From assembly GCF_006542765.1 (NCBI RefSeq), contig NZ_SKCD01000041.1:1-38595 (forward strand): a DNA stretch of 38,595 bases, read 5' to 3'. The position numbers and the translations under genes are program-made. Within the stretch, counting starts at the first letter, position 1. Each line of letters opens with the position of its first letter. The notes below the pieces were generated by a model. That model was given only the letters and a program-made list of their open reading frames with translations, was not told the DNA's origin and did no database searches. Source of the stretch: Paenibacillus luteus (GTDB taxonomy: Bacteria > Bacillota > Bacilli > Paenibacillales > Paenibacillaceae). Positions 1 through 8,300 of the stretch are shown one piece after another.

Positions 1-62
1 GTGGTAAACTTCACTTTATGGGTGCTCCTCTCTTTGGGTGATGTTGTCTTCGTAAACACCAT
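1..62 (-). CDS. Possible 5' end of an ORF leaving the left edge
   Basis: Read leftward from an ATG at position 62, the frame stays open to the window edge and encodes about 20 polar, Lys/Thr-rich residues beginning MVFTKTTSPKERSTHK. There is no clear ribosome binding site, and 20 residues are too few to assign a family. A transposase or other gene of the same acquired segment is possible, but this is speculation. The overlapping plus-strand frame at 1-189 is also open, has no ribosome binding site and resembles no family I know. Confidence 0.15.
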   Translation of the reverse strand, partial: MVFTKTTSPKERSTHKVKFT

Positions 63-189
63 TCTACCAAAGATTAGGGCACTTTTTTATGTTTTTATGA
101 GGTCGCACTTTCGTAATTCAGGATTAACCTTATTTATTGATTTTAATAATATTACCAATACAATAAATAGAATATATCATTTGATTTAA

Positions 190-503
190 ACAGTGTATAG
201 TTAATTAGCGTATACAAGAGGTTAAAACTTTGCAGACGCTTTCTTTACAATTTTGGTTTTATAAGAAGTATGCTTGTTGACACTAATCATAAAAAAATAC
301 ATCACCCCATGTATTCAACCAAAAGGGTAATGTATTGAAATCTTATACTGTTATGCACCTCTTAGCTCTTACTCTTCACACGTAGCCACTAGATTCCCCT
401 CATCCGAACTCCAATCACTCCAGCTAAGATTTCACTCCTTATGCTCAACGTAACTAATGGCAGGACCTACTGTGCTGCCTATAACTCAAAAATTATACAA
501 AAC
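190..503. other. AT-rich gene-free stretch
   Basis: No convincing ORF, tRNA or strong hairpin is visible here. Base composition is low-GC like the AIPR gene that follows and unlike the 50-65% GC genes from 2.6 kb onward, so it probably belongs to the same acquired segment. Confidence 0.5.
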
Positions 504-533
504 TTTACTTTAATTTAGAGATTATTGTATATT
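504..533 (+). promoter_or_regulatory. Candidate promoter of the AIPR gene
   Basis: TTTACT at 504-509 and TATATT at 528-533 are separated by 18 bp. They lie about 40 bp upstream of the TTG start at 573, with the AGAGGGG ribosome binding site in between. The -35 match is poor, so the call rests on the -10 box and its position. Confidence 0.3.
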
Positions 534-572
534 AATCTGAAATAGTATTACCATAAGAGAGGGGTCTCCACA

Positions 573-2285
573 TTGGATCGAATTACTAAAAACTTACTTG
601 ATGAATTTATAAATGAAAATGGGTTATCCAATCTACCCGAAGAAACCGCATTTGAGCACTTTACCGGGGCACTCGTAACAGCTACTCATTATTCAGAATC
701 TTTTTCTACATATGATATTACGGTAGGAGCAGGTCACGATTGTGGAATTGATTGTTTTGCTATTATTGTTAATGGCTGTCTCATCACTGAACCAGAAGAA
801 ATTGAGGATCTTGCAGAAACCAATGGTTATTTAGATGTATCATTTGTTTTTGTTCAATCCGAGCGCTCAAGTAATTTTGATTCCCAAAAAATAGGTCAAT
901 TTGGATTTGGGTTACTAGATATTTTTTCTGATGCACCTGCACTACCTCAAAATGTTTCAATAAAAGCAAAAATGAAAATCTTAAACGAAATATTCGCTAA
1001 TAGTCGTCTTTTTAGAAAGGGCAATCCTCAATGTTTTCTATACTATGCAACCACAGGTCGTTGGGTTGATGATGCAAACCTCTCTGTTCGTAGAGACTCG
1101 GTAACAGAAGACTTAAGGCAACTGGGACTTTTTAGACGCGTTGCATTTGAATGTATTGATGCTGAACGACTACAAACATTATACAGAAACCTTAGAAACT
1201 CTATAACACAAGAAATAACATTTATTAATCGGACTGTATTTCCGGAAATTCAAGGTGTAGAACAATCCTATCTTGGATTTGTGCCTGTTCTTGAGTTTTT
1301 AAAATTAATAGAAAATGATACAGGTGACATGAACACATCAATTTTCTATGATAATGTGCGTGATTGGCAGGAATGGAACCCTGTAAATACAGAGATAAAG
1401 CAAACATTGGAAGAGGATACTAAAAAGTTTTTATTCCCCTTATTAAATAATGGAATAACTATAGTCGCTAAGAGGTTGCATCCTACTGGTAATAGATTTG
1501 TGGTCGAAGATTACCAGATTGTAAATGGATGTCAAACAAGTTATGTTCTACATGAAACAAAAGAGTCACTAAGTGAGGGTGTACTTGTTCCAATTCGGTT
1601 AATTGCCACAACTGACCCAGAAGTGAAAAATCAAATTATTAAGGCTACCAATCGACAAACAGAAGTCACAGAAGACCAATTATTTGCTTTGTCTGACTTT
1701 CCTAAAAAACTTGAAGTCTATTTCCCTACATTTGATGGACATAAAAAGCTTTTCTACGAGCGCAGATCAAGACAATACAATGCAGTTCCTGATATCGAAA
1801 AAGTACGAGTGATCAATATGACAACCTTAGTAAAATCATTTGCCTCATTGTTTCTGGATTTGCCCCATCGGACCTCAAGGAACTATAAGCTACTCTTGAG
1901 GAATATTGGGATAGAAATCTTCAACCCAGAGCACAAACTTGAAATGTACTACGTTGCTGCATATTCTCAATATCGTCTCGAATACCTATTTAGAAGTCAA
2001 TCAATTTCTTCTGAATTAAAACCAGCAAGATATCATTTGTTAATGGCTTTTAGAAAACTTGCTTTGGATACACAGATGCCCAGATTCTTTAATTCTAACG
2101 AAATGTCACGATATTGTTCCCAAATAATGAATATTCTTTGGGATGAGAATCAATATAGAGATGTCTTCCGACGTGCAGTTGATACTATCTCAACTGTTAC
2201 AGGGGGCATCTATGATCGTGATAATATTAGAACAGAAACTTTTACCGAAGCATTGAACCAAGAAATTAATCGCAATCAAACCTAA
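573..2285 (+). CDS. AIPR-family abortive infection / phage resistance protein
   Basis: The 570-residue protein carries the hallmark blocks of the AIPR family. FPLLNNGITIVA is near residues 287-298, QIVNGCQTSYVL near 315-326 and IIKATNRQTEV near 355-365. The N-terminal 130 residues include a GCGID-like stretch (GHDCGIDCFAI) and a VFVQSE strand, resembling the front part often found on AIPR proteins. The family was first described in plasmid-borne abortive-infection systems of lactococci; its biochemical activity is poorly defined. The start is TTG, chosen because AGAGGGG lies 8-9 bp upstream and no other start fits. It appears as a single gene with its own terminator. Composition is clearly more AT-rich than the core genes to the right, which fits horizontal acquisition. 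The family call is firm; a role in phage defence is inferred from the family. Confidence 0.85.
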   Translation: MDRITKNLLDEFINENGLSNLPEETAFEHFTGALVTATHYSESFSTYDITVGAGHDCGIDCFAIIVNGCLITEPEEIEDLAETNGYLDVSFVFVQSERSSNFDSQKIGQFGFGLLDIFSDAPALPQNVSIKAKMKILNEIFANSRLFRKGNPQCFLYYATTGRWVDDANLSVRRDSVTEDLRQLGLFRRVAFECIDAERLQTLYRNLRNSITQEITFINRTVFPEIQGVEQSYLGFVPVLEFLKLIENDTGDMNTSIFYDNVRDWQEWNPVNTEIKQTLEEDTKKFLFPLLNNGITIVAKRLHPTGNRFVVEDYQIVNGCQTSYVLHETKESLSEGVLVPIRLIATTDPEVKNQIIKATNRQTEVTEDQLFALSDFPKKLEVYFPTFDGHKKLFYERRSRQYNAVPDIEKVRVINMTTLVKSFASLFLDLPHRTSRNYKLLLRNIGIEIFNPEHKLEMYYVAAYSQYRLEYLFRSQSISSELKPARYHLLMAFRKLALDTQMPRFFNSNEMSRYCSQIMNILWDENQYRDVFRRAVDTISTVTGGIYDRDNIRTETFTEALNQEINRNQT

Positions 2286-2324
2286 AATATATTAATACAT
2301 TAATTTTATATTGTACCTCTTTAT

Positions 2325-2352
2325 GCCCCTTATATAAGGGGCTTTATTTTTC
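2325..2352 (+). terminator. Rho-independent terminator after the AIPR gene
   Basis: GCCCCTT (2325-2331) and AAGGGGC (2336-2342) form a perfect 7-bp stem with an ATAT loop, followed by TTTATTTTT. It lies 40 bp after the AIPR stop codon. The remaining 2353-2598 is AT-rich with no recognisable gene. Confidence 0.85.
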
Positions 2353-2598
2353 ATATTAATACCATGAGAGACAATAAAACAGTTCTGGTCAAGTTTGTAA
2401 GCAAGGGTTTATCCTGAATCTCCAAACCAAGCATTCACTCATATGCTTCTTTGCATAACTCAGTATAATTGAGACGTCTGTACTCACTAATAACAAAGTA
2501 TCCTTAGTTAATTTTTTGTTGATTTAACTCCTATAAAATTATTGTTGTTGAATTTAATTTATACTCTCTTAATTTAAAAGCGGACTGATAATTCCGGA

Positions 2599-2972
2599 AA
2601 AGCCGCCTTTCAGGATGTAGACTTGTCCGTCATGACCCAGCCATGAAGCAGCCAGCGCAGGCGGGAGGCCATAGCTCCGCCTTGATCGTCATAGGCGATG
2701 ACGGTGGTATTGCGGCTTATTCCGATGCTGCCCAGAAAAGCAGCCAGCGTCTCCGGTTCAGGCAAAGGATGACGGCCGCCCGCTCCATTCGGTCGCTTGG
2801 GGCTGGAGAGGTCGTGGCTTAAATCCGCATAATACGCTCCCGGAAGATGCGATTCGGCATAAGCCCGCTTGCCTGCCTCAGTATCGTTTAGCACATACCG
2901 CGCATCCACGATAACGGTGCCTTCCTTGCCTAACTGCTCCAACACGTCATCTGCTTTTTTAAAATAAGTCAT
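2599..2972 (-). pseudogene. Truncated, frameshifted sulfurtransferase (rhodanese) remnant
   Basis: The open frame (2610-2972, 120 residues) matches the N-terminal half of a thiosulfate/3-mercaptopyruvate sulfurtransferase: IVDARYVLND, a SHLPGAYYADL block, HPLPEPETLAAFLGSIGI and VIAYDDQGGAMASRLRWLLH. Full-length members have about 280 residues with a catalytic Cys in the C-terminal half, which is absent here. After WLLH the frame ends in WVMTDKSTS and stop. One frame over, the DNA continues the expected protein as LGHDGQVYILKGGF. Restoring one base at CATGG gives HWLGHDGQVYILKGGF. Homology stops about 2599, where AT-rich DNA starts. The gene is therefore broken twice, by a 1-bp frameshift near 2643 and by loss of everything after residue ~132. 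The start has an upstream AAAGGAACTGG. Confidence 0.8.
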
Positions 2973-3010
2973 CCCATCCAGTTCCTTTTCTCATTCCTAT
3001 TGTCTATACA

Positions 3011-3865
3011 TTAATAGTTTCGTTTCAGCAGCGGCGCAAAAAAAGCACTCGTGAGCGCGATCGCCCGCTCCAAATCATCCGTCGTCCCTGAAAAAGGATG
3101 CTTCGTCCCGAACGTATGCGTCGCTTCCTCCAATAACGCGAAGCGATGGTGAGGCGCCGCCGCCTGCAACAAATGAAAGCCTGCAAGCAGCCGTTCCGAA
3201 TCTCGCCCTCCCTGAATGAACAGGATCGGCGTCTGCAGCTCCGAAGCTTTAAACACAATATTAAAACGTTGCCGATTCAAGTCGATATCCTCAAAAAAGA
3301 CCGCCTCAATCGGCATTTCCTGCTTCGTTCTCGCGTTCGTGACATAACCGATGCCATCCTGCAGCACCTGCTCGCGAAACGCTGCGCCGAACAAATTCAC
3401 ATTCGAGATCCCGTTCCATGAAGCAACGCCGCGAATTTCGGGATGCTCTGCTGCGAACAACACGCTGTTCCCCCCTCCGCGGCTGTGCCCCACCAGAACG
3501 ATCTGACTGTTATCAAGCCGCTCCGCCAACGGCAAGCTTCCTTCAAGCACCGCTTGAAACACTGCGGTTAAGTCCTCTTGCTCCTGCGAATAGGTATTGC
3601 GTCCGAACTTATCCAGCTCGTCGAAATCCTGCTCCCTCACGCCGTTATACGAGAAGTTAAACGTAACCACCGCAAAATCCTGCCTAGCCAGCCGTTCAGC
3701 CGCATACGGGAAGAAACCCCAGTCCTTGAACCCTTTAAATCCATGCGCAAGAAGGAGGACAGGCCAGCGCCCTCCCTCCTCCTTCACGCGTACATCGCCT
3801 CTAACATAAATACCCGGGTTCAGCTCCAACGTAAACGTCTGATGCACAATGCTCGTTTGACTCAT
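3011..3865 (-). CDS. Alpha/beta hydrolase (dienelactone hydrolase/BAAT-like)
   Basis: A 284-residue soluble alpha/beta hydrolase. It has the oxyanion-hole strand LLLAHGFKG (residues 38-45), the nucleophile elbow GHSRGG with Ser128, an acidic residue in FIQGGRD near 222 and the catalytic His in EATHTFG at about 250. There is no signal peptide. The likely substrates are small esters or acyl groups, but family resemblance does not fix them. The start is placed at the second ATG (3865) because GGGGAAGGTG lies 7-8 bp upstream; an ATG six codons earlier has no ribosome binding site. The next gene on the same strand (molybdopterin fusion) ends upstream at 3907, so the two may be co-transcribed. Function beyond the fold is unresolved. 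Confidence 0.8.
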   Translation of the reverse strand: MSQTSIVHQTFTLELNPGIYVRGDVRVKEEGGRWPVLLLAHGFKGFKDWGFFPYAAERLARQDFAVVTFNFSYNGVREQDFDELDKFGRNTYSQEQEDLTAVFQAVLEGSLPLAERLDNSQIVLVGHSRGGGNSVLFAAEHPEIRGVASWNGISNVNLFGAAFREQVLQDGIGYVTNARTKQEMPIEAVFFEDIDLNRQRFNIVFKASELQTPILFIQGGRDSERLLAGFHLLQAAAPHHRFALLEEATHTFGTKHPFSGTTDDLERAIALTSAFFAPLLKRNY

Positions 3866-3906
3866 TAGCAGCACCTTCCCCATATCGAATTATTAAACAA
3901 AGCTCT

Positions 3907-5148
3907 TCATACCCACGCATCGTTCGAATATCCGCGAGCCTCCCAGTAGCCCACATGCTCGCCCTTGATCAGCTCGATACGGTTTAGCCATTTTACCGAT
4001 TTGTAGGCATACATTTTCGGCACAATGAGACGAACAGGGCCGCCCAAATCGCTTGGAATCGGCTTGCCATCATGCATGACCGCTACAATGACGTCGTCCA
4101 TGTCGGCTTGCTCCAGCGTCAGCGTATCAGTGTACACGCCATCTCCGGAATAAAACTTCACCGTTTCCGCGCCAGACTTCACGCCTGCCATTTGGAGAAG
4201 CTCCTTAAGCGGAATGCCTTCCCACGTATTTTTGTATACGGACCAGCCCGTCACGCAGTGAAAATCACTGACCTGTACCGATCGCTTTAGCGCCACAAAC
4301 TTCTCCCAGTTCCATTGAAACGATTGATTGACGAGCCCATCAATGGTAAACGACCAATCCGCATTCGTAAAAGAAGGAATCGGCGTGACCGTGTACACCC
4401 GGAACTGTCCAATTGCACCGCCCCCAAGCGGCGGAGCCGAGGCAGGCAGCGGCTCAGGTGCAGGCAGCAGCATATTGGCATCATTTTCGATGAGCTTATC
4501 GATTGTTTGGCTTCCGCCCACACTGCCAAGCGAGGTGCCGAGCCATTTTAGAAAAGAGGGTCCGACCGTAACGGCCAGGCCGATGCCGATCGCGCCGCGA
4601 ATAAATGCCTTCCGAGTATAGACGGCCTGAGGCGAGCCTGCGGGATGCAGGACATCGGCTTCTTTTTGCTCGTTTTTGATCGTACGGCGATTCGGCTCCT
4701 TTAGCCACTTCACCCGGGTGATGGAATGGTAGATGATATACGGAAGCCCAATCCACGTGAGGAGGTCATGCACGACTAACGCCGTATTGGAGACGCCTGG
4801 GCCGACAGCTTTGAACTGCCACAGCAGCACGCCCGAACCGAACCAGCCGAGCAGCAGCCCCAGCACCACCAGCACATTAAACCGCTGCCATGGCTTTTGC
4901 TTCAGTTGCTTCCAATGCTTGCCCGCAAGCAGCAAATAATAGATGACGGGCAATATCGACGCAATGCCGACCACAATATGAGCCCATTTAATCCATACCC
5001 GGCCCTCGCCGAGAATGCCGCGCCAGAAGCCCCCTACCAGAATAAGTCCGGTTAAGGCCAAAATCACAACAATCCAGCCATTCCACGCATGGAGCGAAAC
5101 GAGCTTCTTCCCATAACCCTTGCGCAATCGATCGATTAAACCGCTCAT
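3907..5148 (-). CDS. Cytochrome b / sulfite-oxidase-type molybdopterin fusion
   Basis: A 413-residue membrane enzyme in two parts. Residues 1-150 contain four hydrophobic helices with histidines at about 20, 57, 127 and 141 (HAWNGW, WAHIVVG, VVHDLL, IYHSIT), the pattern of a diheme cytochrome b561-like module. After a charged linker, RKAFIRGAIGIGLAVTVG (about 179-196) looks like a degenerate Tat-type segment or a fifth helix. Residues 240-413 are a sulfite oxidase-type molybdopterin domain with the Mo-ligand Cys in DFHCVTGWSV (Cys298) and the late blocks GGPVRLIVP and KSVKWLNRIEL. It resembles a one-chain MsrP/MsrQ-like arrangement, in which quinol electrons would pass through haem to an external molybdenum site. 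The substrate (sulfite, methionine sulfoxide or other) is unknown. The ATG at 5148 is preferred over an earlier GTG because GAGGAGG sits 8 bp upstream. Confidence 0.8.
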   Translation of the reverse strand: MSGLIDRLRKGYGKKLVSLHAWNGWIVVILALTGLILVGGFWRGILGEGRVWIKWAHIVVGIASILPVIYYLLLAGKHWKQLKQKPWQRFNVLVVLGLLLGWFGSGVLLWQFKAVGPGVSNTALVVHDLLTWIGLPYIIYHSITRVKWLKEPNRRTIKNEQKEADVLHPAGSPQAVYTRKAFIRGAIGIGLAVTVGPSFLKWLGTSLGSVGGSQTIDKLIENDANMLLPAPEPLPASAPPLGGGAIGQFRVYTVTPIPSFTNADWSFTIDGLVNQSFQWNWEKFVALKRSVQVSDFHCVTGWSVYKNTWEGIPLKELLQMAGVKSGAETVKFYSGDGVYTDTLTLEQADMDDVIVAVMHDGKPIPSDLGGPVRLIVPKMYAYKSVKWLNRIELIKGEHVGYWEARGYSNDAWV

Positions 5149-5206
5149 TCGCACAGCCTCCTCGTTCTATTTTTGAACATGCACCATTCATAATCGTTTT
5201 TCTTCT

Positions 5207-5235
5207 ATTATAACGCCGTTTGGACACGGATACGA
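5207..5235 (-). promoter_or_regulatory. Candidate promoter of the molybdopterin fusion gene
   Basis: A consensus TATAAT (5207-5212, minus strand) lies about 60 bp upstream of the start at 5148. The -35 region at 17 bp (TCGTAT) is poor. The position between this gene and the terminator of the upstream gene fits a promoter. Confidence 0.35.
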
Positions 5236-5294
5236 CTCCAGCCGCCAGCTGCTTATGTTCAACATGATGCTGCTCTTCTACTACCACGACAAGA

Positions 5295-5336
5295 ACAAAA
5301 AAACAGATCACCCTCTAACGAGGAATGATCTGTTTT
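5295..5336 (-). terminator. Rho-independent terminator of the SLH/GH43 gene
   Basis: On the minus strand AACAGATCA pairs with TGATCTGTT (5326-5334 with 5302-5310), followed directly by a T run at 5303-5297. It lies just beyond the TAA of the giant gene at 5348. Confidence 0.85.
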
Positions 5337-5347
5337 CTGGTGAGCTA

Positions 5348-8300
5348 TTAAAGCTTCAACAATTTGTAGATCACGGCTGCGGCTTGCGCGCGCGTCGTTT
5401 GCTGCTTCGGCTGGTAACTGCCATCGGTAAAGCCATTGATGAAGCCTGCCTCCTGCATCGCTTTTACGGCGTCAACTGCATAAGCAGAAATTGCAGCTTG
5501 ATCTTTAAAGGTTTGTTCTACGGTTGTGTCATTGCCTGCAATACCTGCAAGAACAGCTGCGCGAGACAGCATCACTGCCATATCTTCTCTTGTAATGGAC
5601 TCGCTTCCTTTAAAGGAGCCGTCCGCTTTGCCTTTTACAATGCCCAGCTTCTCAGCAGAAGCAACAGCCGCATAGTACCAAGCGCCTTCTGTCACATCAC
5701 TGAAGCTGCTGCTTGCTTGCTCATCAATTAGGCCAAGCGCACCTAACAGCTGCTGTACAAATTCTGATCTCGTTACGGCTCTAGCTGGTTCAAACGCGCC
5801 ATTGCCTGTTCCGCGAACGATTTCTCTTGCAGCCAAAGCCTCGATCATCGTTTGTGCCCATGGCGCTTTCGATAGATCAGTAAAGGCTACAGCCGCATGC
5901 GCTGCCGCATAACGGCTGAAATGCTGCGGTTTAAAGCTGATCATGCCTGTCGCTTCGTTGTATTTCGCGTTGCGTACAACCTCAAGCTTGCCATCGGCGC
6001 CAAGGTAATAGATGACGATTTGATGAGCTTTCTCTCCTGCTTGGAGCGTGTACTTCATTTCTACGGTTACTGGCTCGCTTGAGTTAAACTCGCTAACCGC
6101 TTTGCCGTCTACGCTTAACGTAAAGTCATAGACCGGGTGTCCGTTAACTTGAGCTCTAACGTCTTCAGGAAGGTCAGCATGATTTACTTTTGTGATAACA
6201 ACCTCAACCTGCTGAGCGCCTGCTGACAAAATACCAGCCGCTGCATCTGTGCCAAAGTAAACAGTCACGTCAGCCGAGCTCACCGCAATTTGTTTCACGG
6301 TTTGATTCGCGTTCAGCAATGATTGAACAGGAATCGTTACCCTCGTACCGCCAAAAGCACCGCTATTGCTTGCTTCTACTTTAATATTAAGCGTAGTCGC
6401 TGTGCTCGCTTCAAGTGCTTTCTTCAAATCAGCTTCCGTAATGCTGGCATTCAGTCTACCATTTGCATCTACGGATGTCTTCACCGCAATACTGCCGCCG
6501 GCTGCTTGCACGGAATCATTGTTTGTGCTGGTGCCGCCGTTATTGCCAGGATTCACTGGAGCAGTAGGATCCGTTGAATCTGCTGCTTTTGTCTTCACCT
6601 GTACGGCTGCGGACAGCTCGGATTCGGCAGATTCGTAAACAGCTGATACTTTGTAATAGTAATTCGTGCCTGCCTGAAGCCCTGAGTCTGTAAATGACGT
6701 GCTCACAACGCTCGCAAGGCTTACTTTACTGTACGTGCCATCCAATGCATCCGCACGATAAACGTTGTAGCTTAGCGCATGTGCAATCGACTGCCACGTA
6801 AGCTTAACTGCGGATATCGTTGCTTCTGCTGCTTTTAGATCTGATGGTACGCTGATCGGAAGCTCCGGATCTGTTGGATCTGTTGGATCTGTTGGATCAA
6901 CAGGATCTACAACTTTCGTCTTCACCAATACGGCTGCGGACAGCTCGGATTCAGTAGATTCGTAAACAGCCGACACTTTGTAATTATAGTCTGTATTAGC
7001 ATTTAGTCCTGTGTCAGTAAACGATGCGCTCAAAATGCTCGCTGTGTTCACTTTCACGTAGGTGCCGTCCACGGCATCTGCACGATAAACGTTGTAGCTT
7101 AGCGCATGTGCAATCGACTGCCATGTAAGCTTAACCGATGATACCGTTGCTTCTGCTGCTTGCAGATCTGATGGTACGCTGATCGGAAGCTCCGGATCTG
7201 TTGGATCAACTGGATCTACAGCTTTCGTCTTCACCAATACGGCTGCGGACAGCTCGGATTCGGTAGATTCGTAAACAGCGGATACTTTGTAATAGTAGTC
7301 TGTATTAGCACTCAGTCCTGTGTCAGTAAACGACGCGCTCAAAATACTCGCTGTGTTCACTTTCACGTATGTGCCGTCCACTGCATCTGCACGATAAACG
7401 TTGTAGCTTAGCGCATGTGCAATCGACTGCCATGTAAGCTTAACCGATGATACCGTTGCTTCTGCTGCTTGCAGATCTGATGGTACGCTGATTGGAAGCT
7501 CCGGATCAGTTGGATCAACTGGATCTTCAGCTTTCGTCTTCACTTCCAGTGCGGTAGAAAGATCCGATTCGCCTGAGCTGTTCACCGCTGACACTTTGTA
7601 GAAATACGCTGTGTCTGCATTTAGTCCTGCGTCTGTGTAGGAAGTGCCTACGATACCTTCCATGTTCACTTTTACGTATACGCCATCCGCTTCATTCGAG
7701 CGGTACACGTTATAGGTAACGGTGTTTTCCGATGGCTGCCAAGACAGCTTCACGGAGTTAATGGTTACTTCATCTGCTTGTGGCACTCCAGGAATACCTG
7801 CCGGAAGCTCCATCGTTTTGGCTTCAACAGCCGCAGACATAGCCGATTCTTTGTTATCATACTTCGCTGTCACCTTATAGAAATAAGTCGTATAAGCAGC
7901 CAAGTTTGTATCGGTATAACCATTGGTCAGAACATCTGCGCTATTCACTTTCACATAGCTGCCGTCCGCCGCATCGGAGCGGTAAACGTTGTAGCCTAAC
8001 GCTTGTGGAATCGCCTTCCACGAAAGGGTTACTGCATTGTCTGTCGTTTCAGCTACTGCAAGTTGGACAGGTGCGCTAATCTCATGTCCGTACACCTTCA
8101 CTTCGCTAAGCTGAGGAGTGTACCAATTGCTTGGGTTGTTAACAAGCACGGCATCTACGAGCTGTACTCTCACATATCTTGCTGTGCCAGTAAGACTATC
8201 CGAAGTAAAGCCGTATCTTGTATTGCTAAGCTGATCCTGCGTAAGCGTATAGTTCACGCCATCCAAGCTCGTTTCTACCTTGTACTTGTGGTAAGCCTCA

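Noticed and set aside
1..189. Plus-strand 62-codon frame at the left edge
   Set aside because: No ribosome binding site or recognisable family; AT-rich chance frame. It may be open only because it is cut by the edge.
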